Source: Smittium mucronatum (Eukaryota; Kickxellomycota; Harpellomycetes; Harpellales; Legeriomycetaceae). Taken from it: DNA of 10,870 nt. Location of the stretch: the NCBI GenBank assembly GCA_001953115.1, contig LSSL01004016.1:1-10870 (forward strand), in the 5' to 3' direction. Both the position numbers and the translations under genes were made by a program. Shown here one piece after another: positions 1 to 7,191 of this stretch (its first letter is position 1; every line of letters starts with the position of its first letter). Under the pieces are notes generated by a model. That model did not search any database. It was not told the DNA's origin and worked only from the letters and a program-made list of their open reading frames with translations.

Positions 1-492
1 AATTTCGTACAGTGTGGTCGCTTGAGCGGCGAACTCTTCGAAATTTCGAAATCCCGCTTGTTCCTTGACCGGAATTTCATATTTTTTATCGATTTGGGAT
101 AGTTTCGTGGCTATTATTTTGGATAATAGCTTCGAAATTGTTGAGATTAGTGATATTCCCCTGTAATTATCTGGGTCCTTCATATCTCCCTTTTTTGGTA
201 CTGGCACTACAATACTAGTGTCCATATTGTTCGGGATTTCCCCAGAATCGTACATTTTATTGATAATTTTGAAAATAATTTTAGCCATTTTCGACTCTGG
301 ATTTTTTTCTGAGATCACCAGTTTCCATACCTCACTGGGTATTCCATCTGAGCCAGGAGCCTTGTTATTGGGTGTATCAGATAAAGCCGTGGTAATATCA
401 GACCATTCGATATTGGTATCGCACTCTGGGAAGTAGTCATAGTCGGTATTTAGCAGTGTATCCAGACAGTCTGTATCTGTATGTTTTATTGT
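1..492 (-). pseudogene. Reverse transcriptase domain, N-terminal part (LINE ORF2-type), partial
   Basis: One minus-strand frame is open from 492 to the window edge (about 164 codons). In order it shows the RT landmarks of non-LTR elements: NNKAPGSDGIPSEVWKLV (RT motif 1, around 366-316), a Gly-Glu-Ile-Pro-Asn-Asn helix end, SIVVPVPKKGD (motif 2 start, around 210-184), the diagnostic DNYRGISLISTISKLL (around 168-124), and EQAGFR followed by EEF-AQATTLYEI (motif 3, around 63-1). The catalytic Tyr-Ala-Asp-Asp box would lie outside the window. The enzyme family copies element RNA at a nicked chromosomal target. The open frame here is clean, so the RT half is fairly young or recently active. The upstream in-frame TAA at 493-495 and the lost endonuclease core mark this copy as defective. 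Confidence 0.88.
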
Positions 493-706
493 TTAAAAAT
501 GCTTCCTGGAGTTCCAGAATATCTGACTGGGTCGGGTTGAGGTAGTGCTTAAGCTCTTCACCGGAATTTTTTATGCCTCTGACCTTGAATGTCATAATCC
601 TGAGCTTATTATCAAGCCCATAATTTGGGGCATTATAAAGAAGGATGAAGTTGAAAATTTTTATGTCAGTGGAATACATGTTACAAAATTTTATCCTTTC
701 TACCAA
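437..706 (-). pseudogene. AP-type endonuclease domain, N-terminal fragment (LINE)
   Basis: This 89-codon frame (ATG at 704-706) contains LRIMTFKVRGIKNSGEELK, then a Leu-Asn-Pro-Thr-Gln segment and SDILELQEAFL. This is the pattern at the start of LINE endonucleases of the exonuclease III-like fold: a first beta strand with an Asn/Lys-Val-Arg-Gly-Ile motif, a helix, then Asp-Ile-Leu-x-Leu-Gln-Glu, where the Glu binds the catalytic metal. After about position 490 the frame no longer resembles an endonuclease; the last ~18 codons are the reverse transcriptase sequence read out of frame. Later catalytic motifs (the Asp-x-Asn and Ser-Asp-His boxes) are absent. The first ~30 codons do not look conserved, so the true start may be internal. 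In the intact element this domain would nick target DNA to prime reverse transcription. Confidence 0.7.
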
Positions 707-972
707 TATTTAATATTTTTTTTTTGCAGCTAGTTTACAATTCAAGATAAAATTATTTTTCAAAAATTCCTGATTATAAATACTTTTTCTAGTTTTTGTT
801 TGAATTGTATAAAAAAAATAGAAGAATCTATAGTAAAAAATAAATAATAAAGAAAAGGAAGGACGAGTGACAAAAATAGAGTTCTAAGTTCTGATGATGG
901 TGATGAGGCATGATAGTAAGTGGTATCCGTTTACATAATTAATTTTCATGATTAAAAAATAGCATGAAAACA

Positions 973-2703
973 CTAACAACAGCAACAAAGAGGCAAAAAG
1001 AATAAAGAAGAAACAACAAAGAAGGCAGTAGCAAATCTAATTATAACTTCGGAGATGTTTAAGCGATCTAGATTGTAGTAGAGCTTATAAATCTTGAAAA
1101 TTTGGATTAATGTGTTTTTGCGATTAATAATAAGGGAAGTGATAGTATCTATGACCGTGATAATGGGACGAGTGTTGTTAGTTGAAGCTAAGAAGGTGTT
1201 GAGTAGTGAAGATTGGAAAAGAATAGGGAACGCTTCTGCAGAATATATAAAGAAGAGAACATCGTTTCCAAAGAGATCAATTTTAGAGTTTGCTAAAGAT
1301 ATTAGTGAAGATGAAAGTAAATAAATCGCTCTTTTGTTTCCAGAAAGTGATAGAGCAATAATAGTTGATATGTGGTACTTTCCAGAGATATAAAATGATC
1401 GTGGTAGGCAACCAAAAATTTTTACAATAGTGTCGGTAAATCTGCGTATAGATAACTCTAATCGACGATAGTTTATTAAAGGGGATACTGAACCAGCAAT
1501 TATGGAGGCATTTCTATAATATGATAATGATTCAGTCAGATGTATTCTGGCCAGGCGCTGTGTACGCAATCTAGAAAAAGTCAGTTTTATGAGTTGGGCA
1601 AGAGCCACTTCATTACCTTTCATACTTGAAAGTAAAGTTGCCATTTTATTCTGTAGTTGGGTAGAATTAGAAATTTGAGCTGATCCTTTAGCGATTTGAT
1701 TGTACATTTGATATCTATACCTAACCATAAGGCTATTGAATAGACTGATGAACTGGGTTATTTGGGTTTCTTCGTTTAAAAGTCCCAATATTGCAGAGCT
1801 AATTGCAGCATTCAAAGATTGGCTGTTACCCGTACTGGCTGCATCAGCAAGCAATCTCAATCCAGGGACTATATCAGAGTATGTTAAATTTGTCGAAGTT
1901 AATCCAGAACTTGAAGGAATTGTAACCCTGGAATTATAGCTACCAAATGCTGGAATTTTGCTCAAAATACCTGTGATGTTTCCTATGACCATAAGATCAG
2001 TGGATTTAAAGTTTTTTTCCAGAGGGAATCCTTGAGCCTGGAGAATTCCTCTGTAATAGAAATTTTTAGGTCGAGTATGGAATGGTGTCCTTGAAGTGAT
2101 CCTGAGTTCCCCTGTATTTCCGTTCACCAACATTCCGCTACCGAGTAATGCTTTAACAGCGACTTTTCCGACAGGAACTGGCGCAGGTATAACAGAGTTT
2201 TCTCCAGATCCGAAAGTAATACCTTTTGTTATGTTTTTTTGGATATATTTTCCAATAACAATAATCTTATTTTTAGAATCAACTTGCATCTCAAGGCTGT
2301 TAAGAATGTCGTTGATAGTAGATGTATCGTTGACTGAAGACACACTAGTGCTTTCGGATGGTGAGCTGTTGTTTGTAGCCGAAGCGGAACCAGTGCTTCC
2401 AGATGATGGACTGGAGTTACTAGATGAAGCCGCATCAGTCCTTGCAGATGATGAATCGGAGCCATTAGCTGATTCAGAATCAGTGTTCCCAGATGATGAA
2501 ACAGTATCATCAGCCTGGTATATGTAGTTTGAAATCGGCTCATCAGCCACTATAAAATCTTGATAATGATCAGGAGAGAGCTCATGCTCCATAGCTGGTG
2601 TGAAGGCGTTTTCCAGGATATCAATTTGCTGACAGTTTGAAGCCCGATGTGCATTAGCACAAGCCAGGCACAATATCGATATTTTACTTATCAAAGAAAT
2701 CAT
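973..2703 (-). CDS. Secretory membrane protein, Ser-rich repeat ectodomain, C-terminal TM and Cys4 tail; unknown family
   Basis: This intact single-exon gene (576 aa, ATG at 2701-2703, stop TAG) is not in any family I recognise. Residues 1-18 form a signal peptide (hydrophobic ISILCLACANA). Residues ~60-125 are very rich in Ser with Thr/Asn/Ala and include three 15-aa tandem units (75-89, 90-104, 105-119), probably a flexible glycosylated stalk; several Asn-x-Ser/Thr sequons are present. Residues ~235-550 are predicted mostly helical and hold motifs shared with the broken paralog at 5427-7191: GNEVALAQLIKL (363-374), SIRRFT (418-423), IDLFGNDV (475-482) and YYNL (542-545). Residues ~551-572 are one hydrophobic membrane segment, followed by CCCC at the extreme C-terminus. 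The inferred topology is type I: ectodomain outside, tetra-Cys on the cytosolic side, where Cys next to a membrane helix could be S-acylated. The start is supported by the signal peptide immediately after it. Function is unknown. Confidence 0.88.
   Translation of the reverse strand: MISLISKISILCLACANAHRASNCQQIDILENAFTPAMEHELSPDHYQDFIVADEPISNYIYQADDTVSSSGNTDSESANGSDSSSARTDAASSSNSSPSSGSTGSASATNNSSPSESTSVSSVNDTSTINDILNSLEMQVDSKNKIIVIGKYIQKNITKGITFGSGENSVIPAPVPVGKVAVKALLGSGMLVNGNTGELRITSRTPFHTRPKNFYYRGILQAQGFPLEKNFKSTDLMVIGNITGILSKIPAFGSYNSRVTIPSSSGLTSTNLTYSDIVPGLRLLADAASTGNSQSLNAAISSAILGLLNEETQITQFISLFNSLMVRYRYQMYNQIAKGSAQISNSTQLQNKMATLLSSMKGNEVALAQLIKLTFSRLRTQRLARIHLTESLSYYRNASIIAGSVSPLINYRRLELSIRRFTDTIVKIFGCLPRSFYISGKYHISTIIALSLSGNKRAIYLLSSSLISLANSKIDLFGNDVLFFIYSAEAFPILFQSSLLNTFLASTNNTRPIITVIDTITSLIINRKNTLIQIFKIYKLYYNLDRLNISEVIIRFATAFFVVSSLFFLPLCCCC
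2347..2499 (-). repeat. 45-bp tandem repeat in the Ser-rich stalk, three full units plus a partial
   Basis: On the plus strand, units begin at 2347, 2392 and 2437, exactly 45 bp apart, with a partial fourth unit from 2482. Each starts with a form of AGTGCTTCCAGATGATG. The units are diverged but keep the frame, giving 15-aa repeats at protein residues 75-89, 90-104 and 105-119 (for example DAASSSNSSPSSGST). Such in-frame coding repeats often change copy number between strains, which would lengthen or shorten the stalk. Confidence 0.85.
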
Positions 2704-2737
2704 TGCGTAGACTTATATCACTGTCTATTTAGTATGT

Positions 2738-2752
2738 AATTATATATATAAA
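2738..2752 (-). promoter_or_regulatory. TATA-like AT stretch upstream of the intact family gene
   Basis: On the minus strand TTTATATATATAAT lies about 36-49 bp before the ATG of the 973-2703 gene. It could serve as a TATA-type core promoter with a short 5' UTR. In DNA this AT-rich such strings arise by chance, so this is only a candidate. Confidence 0.25.
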
Positions 2753-3129
2753 CAATGGAGTCAATATGCTTTCCTATAATACAAGTTTGAATCAGATTAG
2801 GGAAAAATTCACACCTTTATACAGTTATTACAATGGTATACAGAGTTTTTAAACCTTTGACGGCTTTTTTATCCAAAACAAGATAGTATTTGGTTAGTTT
2901 TAGTTAAAAAATTAGATGAAGCATAAATGTGCAAATATGAGTATTAATTTAATAAAAAACTCATGTCTATCAAAAAAAATAGTTAGCAGATCGAAATATT
3001 ATTTTTAGCATAGACTCAATTTAGAGTCATAAATCTGATCAAAACAAAATTCAATTTTTTCTATGGATTTTCGATTTGCGAAAAAAAAAAAGAAATATAT
3101 TTATTTCTATACATAAATATTGGATAAAA

Positions 3130-3153
3130 AATTATTTTTCCGGAAAAATAATT
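3130..3153. repeat. 24-bp perfect palindrome
   Basis: The left arm AATTATTTTTCC is followed directly by its exact reverse complement, centred on CCGG between 3141 and 3142, with no loop. An 11-bp direct repeat, TTGGATAAAAA, lies at 3120-3130 and again at 3173-3183, so the palindrome sits inside a ~42-bp segment bounded by the direct repeats. This could be a regulatory dyad or the trace of a tiny insertion; no function is shown. Confidence 0.7.
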
Positions 3154-3521
3154 ATCTTTTTTTTCTCATCGGTTGGATAAAAAGATTGAAAAATAGGATA
3201 TTCAAAATAAAATACCAAATCAGTTTCAGAATTTCATAAGAATCCAATACTCTCAATAGGTATTTGAATCAAAGGTATAAATGGGCTAAATAAATAAAAC
3301 TTATGGTATGATCTTTTCTTGTTTTTATGCTATAGATTCTTTAATCCTTTCTATTCACAAAAATTATAATTAGTTAATATCAGAATATGGCAAAGAATCT
3401 GCCATATCAATAAGTTTCACATATAGTAGAATCTTATTTCCTTTTGAGTAAAAACATTGAATAACAAAAAGTTGGTTTTTATTCGGTTGAAATTATAATT
3501 GCAACAGTAAATAATTTTTTA

Positions 3522-3801
3522 CAGGGTCTCCCATTTTTATAAAGCCTTTGGCTCAAATAATAAAACCTTATGCTCAATTTTATAAATCCAATATCCCATT
3601 TTAACAATACCAAATTCCAAGTTTAATAAAGCCAATTTTCCGCCATGATAAGACCTACCCCCCCCCCCACAATAAGTGTGATTTCACCATTTCAGGATAT
3701 ACTTTTTTATTTTACTTAAGTTTATTTCACAATAAGAAGCCGTTAAAGTTTTATAAGATATCACTTATCTTATAGTTTTACTCCCAAGTTTAATGATATA
3801 A
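3522..3801 (+). repeat. Left terminal inverted repeat of the foldback element
   Basis: This arm matches the reverse complement of about 4099-4397. It contains the terminal CAGGGTCTCCC, six 22-bp-phased motifs, an 11-bp C run (3658-3668) and TTTCACCATTTCAGGATATA. It is one motif unit (~21 bp) shorter than the right arm. Weaker matching continues to about 3916. Confidence 0.85.
3539..3655 (+). repeat. Subterminal array of a degenerate ATAAARCC motif with 22-bp period, six copies
   Basis: Motif starts are at 3539, 3560, 3582, 3604, 3626 and 3648, giving spacings of 21, 22, 22, 22 and 22 bp. Copies read ATAAAGCC, ATAAAACC, ATAAATCC, ACAATACC, ATAAAGCC and ATAAGACC. The sequence between motifs is also loosely repeated (for example CAACTTCCATTTTTA-like). 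A period of about two helical turns would place all sites on one face of the DNA, as for arrayed transposase- or host-factor-binding sites. Confidence 0.8.
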
Positions 3802-4098
3802 CATATAGTATAGTTTTAGGTATTTTTTTTAAATTAGTTTATATAATTCTTGTATAAATTTATACTATTAGTTAAACTATTTCATGGATATTTACCAACT
3901 GCACATTTGACCTACTAAATCAACCAGCTAGTTTTCATAATTAAGTTTGTTTTTTTTTTTCAAATAGAAAATTTTAGTTTTACCAAAATACACAAATTTA
4001 CGTCCATGTCTTCTTACCATATCTAAATTTTTTTTATAAAGTAGGTCAAATTTCCAATAGTATAATGTAAATAGTTCAATATTTCCAATGCAGAGATA

Positions 4099-4397
4099 CA
4101 TCAATAAACCTAAGGGTAAAAATAAAAGATAAGTAATATCTTCTAACACTTTAACAGCTTTTTATTGTAAAAGGAACTTAATTAAAATAAAAAAGTATAT
4201 CCTGAAATGGTGAAACAACAATTATTGGGAGGGGGGGGGGTAGGTCTTACCATAGTGGGAACTTGGTTTTATTAAAAATGGAAGTTGGTTTTATTAAAAT
4301 AGGATATTGTATTTATATAATTGTGTAAAAGGTTTTATTATTTGGGCGAAAGACTTTATGATTTAGGACAAAGGATTTATAAAAATGGGAAACCCTG
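4099..4397 (-). repeat. Right terminal inverted repeat of the foldback element
   Basis: This is the inverse partner of 3522-3801. On the minus strand it reads CAGGGTTTCCCATTTTTATA, then seven phased motifs, then a C10 run (G10 at 4231-4240 on plus), TTTCACCATTTCAGGATATA and an AT-rich inner part. Substitutions spread along both arms show that the copy is not new. Confidence 0.85.
4243..4380 (-). repeat. Subterminal array, seven copies, mirror of the left array
   Basis: On the plus strand the inverse motif GGTTTTAT (variants GGTCTTAC, GTATTTAT, GACTTTAT, GGATTTAT) starts at 4243, 4265, 4287, 4309, 4331, 4352 and 4373, spaced 22, 22, 22, 22, 21 and 21 bp. It has one more copy than the left arm, so the array gained or lost a unit after the arms formed. 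Confidence 0.8.
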
Positions 4398-5426
4398 TAA
4401 TGTCTAAAGAGAACAAGTTTGCTAAAATTTTGAAAAATTTTCATAGCTAATAAGTCAATAGTATGTATAAATAAAATGAAATAAGTCTAAAATAGATTGT
4501 AGAAAAACGAGCCTGGTTTGTCTAAGGATCTCCCATATTTTAAGATTTTCTACTATTCCAAATTTAAACACAACCAAATCATAAATCCGGGTTTATAATC
4601 AATTTATTTATAGGTCTTAATGTTTGAATTTTAGGTATAATAAATGAAAGAGTATTATTTATTCGTAATCAAGTGTGCACTCTTCTTTGAAATAAAATAT
4701 TCATTTTTTAGTCAAAATATAAATTAGATAAAGAGGATAGGAATACCTATAGATAAAATTATCAAATAAGTTAGCTTTAATCACCAAATGATCCCGCAAA
4801 ATTGTAGCAACTTTGTGCTTATAAAAAATGTTTCGAAATCAGAGTTAATAATAAATACAACAAAAATAAATCGACTCCGTATTTTTATCAATAAATTCTA
4901 GTATTGAAAGTAGAGTTCTATTCCATAAAATATTGCTTCGTAATATATTTCCAACTTGGTGTTAGAATTTTGTGATCCAATTATAGAAGTTTTTTCTTCG
5001 AATAAAAAAAGAACTAATTATTCCTTTTATTGATTACCTCTCGTATGCTTTATATTAAAAAATCAGCGTAGATCCCATAAGAAAAAATAAATCGAGTATA
5101 GGATTATAAATTTAAAATCGTGAAAGTCAAGAATGAAATCTCGAGATAAGGATATAAACTTGAAATTTCCCCACTATTTTACAAATTAAAATATTTTGTA
5201 ATAGGCAAAAAGATGAATTTCATATATGGAAATTTATAAAGAATTTTTATTTTTTGGAATTTTTGTTATTCATAATATTAATATATAAAAGAATATAAAT
5301 CTATAATTTATTGTTCTATATGAAAACTTTGTAATAAAAAGAATATCAGTTTGAATCATTTTAAAAAATGAGGAAGTTTTAAATCGCCCCCTCCCCATCC
5401 CCCCCCCCAAAAAAAACAAATTGTGA
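4398..5426. other. AT-rich spacer, no gene seen
   Basis: No coding frame with recognisable content and no RNA gene was found. The only notable sequence is next to the end of the broken paralog: GCCCCCTCCCC, then a run of ten C (5399-5408), then eight A (5409-5416). Because the paralog is on the minus strand, this lies just after its stop codon. Confidence 0.6.
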
Positions 5427-7191
5427 TTAGCAGCAGCAACAGAATGGAATCCAGAATAAAAATAAAACCACAAAGAAAGAAGATAAAAATCTGAGTAAAA
5501 TGTCATAGATATTAACCATGTTGAGGTTATAGTACATCTTGTAGAATCTGAGGATATATTTTACTGTGCGTTTATGGGAAACCAATATGTTAGTACAGGA
5601 ATCAATGGCGCATGAAAGTGGACCAGAGTTGGAGGTAATGGCCGTGAACACGTTATATACTGATATCGAGAAGTAGCTGATGTATGACTCAGTGGCATAT
5701 AGCAAAAAAATAACATCATTACCAAAGAGATCAATGTTCTTGTTTGCGGCATCAAAAACGATCTGGATCAAGGTATTGATTGCTGTGGTATCAACAGCAA
5801 TAGCGGAGTCGATGATTTGGCCAACGAACTGTCCGTTTATATGGTGTTTATCTTGGTGGCATCCTTAATACCTTTCGAGCATTATAGTGAATCTTCTGAT
5901 GGCCGTTTCAAGGGGTCGATATCCATAACCGACTTTACGGATACCGCACTGGGTACTGAAGTTGATTAGCAATGATATTGTTGATGACAATTTGTGTCTA
6001 GCATCAGATGAAGATTTTAATTCTTGTAACAAAAGCTTGATAAGCTGTACAAGACTTTCTTCATTCCCACGGAAGCTTTTGGCATACAAGTACATCTTTT
6101 CGCGCAATTTTTTCTTATCTCTGATTTCTAATGAGCCCTTTTTCATTTTATGTTTAAGGAATACGCTATAGTTTTTTAATAATACATTAATAAGCTTGAT
6201 AAATTCTGATAAACGAGTAGGACCTTTCTGAAGACCTAGTAGCGCATGTTTCAAAAAAAGCTTCATGTCTGTAGAACTTCCTGTTTTCCCAGCTCTAGAT
6301 AACAATTTCAGCGGTCTATTAATATCAACTATTCTAAGTTTGGGATAGTTTCTGTATGAAAAATTTGGAGTAGGTTTAACACTATTGTAGTCTCCGATAG
6401 ATGGAACTCTTCTTAAAAGATCAGTTATAACGCCAACTATATTGGCATCGCTTGGATCATAGGTTGATCCATGATATTCATCTCTTTTAGAATAACATTT
6501 TTCTTTTTTTTTTTTCTATATTGAAGCTCGAATGGCATCTCTTTTTGTGTTTTCTTACCTTTTTATTCCTATGTTCTTTCACACACTTATTTCTGTGAGG
6601 TGTATTCATACCGGAATTTTCCTGACCAGAACACCCACAGCTACCTTCAATGTTACTAGAAACACTAGTCTCGATTTTAACAATTTTATCTCCACCACTA
6701 TCACTTTCAGTCAGATTAGAGCTTTTTTGGATATCAGCTCCGGAATCACCGGTATCAAATAAAGTGCTTTCCATGGTTCTGCTACCTTCATTGTCTACTT
6801 CTTCATTTTGCATAATTTTAGGTCCTCCAATGATAGAGTTTTCAAAAACCAAGCTTTCTTCCATATTAGACATACCTACAGTATTTTTTCTGCTATAATT
6901 TGGCACTTGATTTTTCCAGCCTTCCAACTCAACTCGGCGATTTTTCTTGCTGTTACATTCATCACAGCTATATCGAATATCCTCTTTGACTTGATTGTCG
7001 CCGAAACTCAAAAAACCTTTTTCTGGTTTGTGTCTGTATCCAAAAATCTGTTGAGCATGATATTCATCCATCGAGCTTCTAATATATCCACGTGAGTTGG
7101 TGGTATCTTTGGGATATAATGAGTCGCCCAATAATCCGAAGCCACCAAAAACACTCGCGAAAGCTACCGCAAACAGTGATATTTGCTTCAT
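5427..7191 (-). pseudogene. Broken paralog of the Cys4-tail membrane protein gene (frameshift plus nonsense)
   Basis: Three minus-strand pieces form one gene copy. The first (7191 to ~6516, ATG at 7189-7191) gives a signal peptide (MKQISLFAVAFASVFGG), then a hydrophilic ectodomain with Cys clusters (SCDEC, GSCGCSG) and a very basic segment (residues ~199-231), and stops at TAA 6487-6489. The second frame takes over through an A12 tract (6504-6515). It encodes the conserved region (IVGVITDLLRRVPSIGDYNS, RGNEESLVQLIKLL, AIRRFT) until an in-frame TAA at 5865-5867. The third piece is in that same frame and continues with IDLFGNDV, KMYYNL, a C-terminal membrane helix and CCCC. Against the intact gene the TAA falls where that gene has a Phe codon, two residues before a conserved Cys. 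The total length fits a ~587-codon gene with one surplus base. The short pieces have no ATG start of their own. The A12 shift alone could be a sequencing error; the stop makes real inactivation, or unusual recoding, more likely. Confidence 0.85.
6504..6515 (-). other. A12 homopolymer at the reading-frame change of the broken paralog
   Basis: On the minus strand the run reads TATAG-A12-G-A5-TG. The signal-peptide frame enters it and ends 15 bases beyond. The conserved-domain frame is open across the whole run and back to a stop at 6516-6518. A net change of +1 base (or loss of two) joins the frames, the typical result of slippage in DNA replication or of homopolymer sequencing error. Confidence 0.75.

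Larger units (their letters stand above)
1..706 (-). mobile_element. Non-LTR retrotransposon (LINE) remnant, internally deleted, cut by the window edge
   Basis: Read on the minus strand, this stretch first encodes the start of an endonuclease-exonuclease-phosphatase domain (about 600 down to 490) and then, in another frame, the front part of a LINE reverse transcriptase (about 490 down to 1). A complete LINE would have roughly 200 more endonuclease residues plus a linker between these parts. The direct junction near 485-495 therefore indicates an internal deletion that also changed the frame. Such a copy cannot encode a full polyprotein. The rest of the RT would lie beyond the window start. 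The order endonuclease then RT is that of APE-type LINEs. The clade is not certain; the Tyr-Arg-Gly-Ile-Ser-Leu motif suggests RTE-like or a related group. No target-site duplication or 5' boundary could be set; the element seems to start somewhere between 610 and 740. Confidence 0.85.
2704..3521. other. AT-rich spacer, no gene seen
   Basis: No convincing coding frame or RNA gene was found. The stretch should include the promoter of the 973-2703 gene at its left end. It also holds a 24-bp palindrome (3130-3153) and three copies of TTGGATAAAAA: two direct, at 3120-3130 and 3173-3183, and one inverted, at about 2865-2876. The rest is low-complexity A/T runs. Confidence 0.6.
3522..4397. mobile_element. 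Foldback/MITE-like DNA element with long terminal inverted repeats and TA flanks
   Basis: The left end begins CAGGGTCTCCCATTTTTATA and the right end is its near-exact inverse (...TATAAAAATGGGAAACCCTG). Both ends abut TA (3520-3521 and 4398-4399), consistent with a TA target duplication as made by Tc1/mariner-type transposases. The inverted similarity continues inward for about 280-300 bp: the 22-bp-period arrays, then a C11 or G10 run, then TTTCACCATTTCAGGATATA and beyond. It stays visible as patches as deep as ATTTGACCTACT at 3905-3916 and its inverse at 4040-4051. Only ~120 bp of loop is left unpaired, so the whole element could fold into one long hairpin. No transposase was recognised inside; the short minus-strand frame at 3928-4149 has no known motif and is probably chance. 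It is likely non-autonomous. A hAT origin was considered because of the CAGGG end, but no 8-bp duplication flanks it. Confidence 0.85.

Noticed and set aside
2096..2527. 143-codon plus-strand open frame opposite the Ser-rich gene
   Set aside because: It is the antisense shadow of the in-frame 45-bp repeat region; its acidic Ser/Asp/Leu-rich content follows from the repeat, and the sense frame has a signal peptide, a long continuous frame and a paralog.
3928..4149. 73-codon minus-strand frame inside the foldback element as a decayed transposase
   Set aside because: It has no DDE/DDD or helix-turn-helix pattern and about half of it lies within the inverted repeat, so chance is the better explanation.
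6532..7095. Plus-strand open frames opposite the broken paralog
   Set aside because: They are antisense shadows; the minus strand has the signal peptide and continues into the family-specific region.
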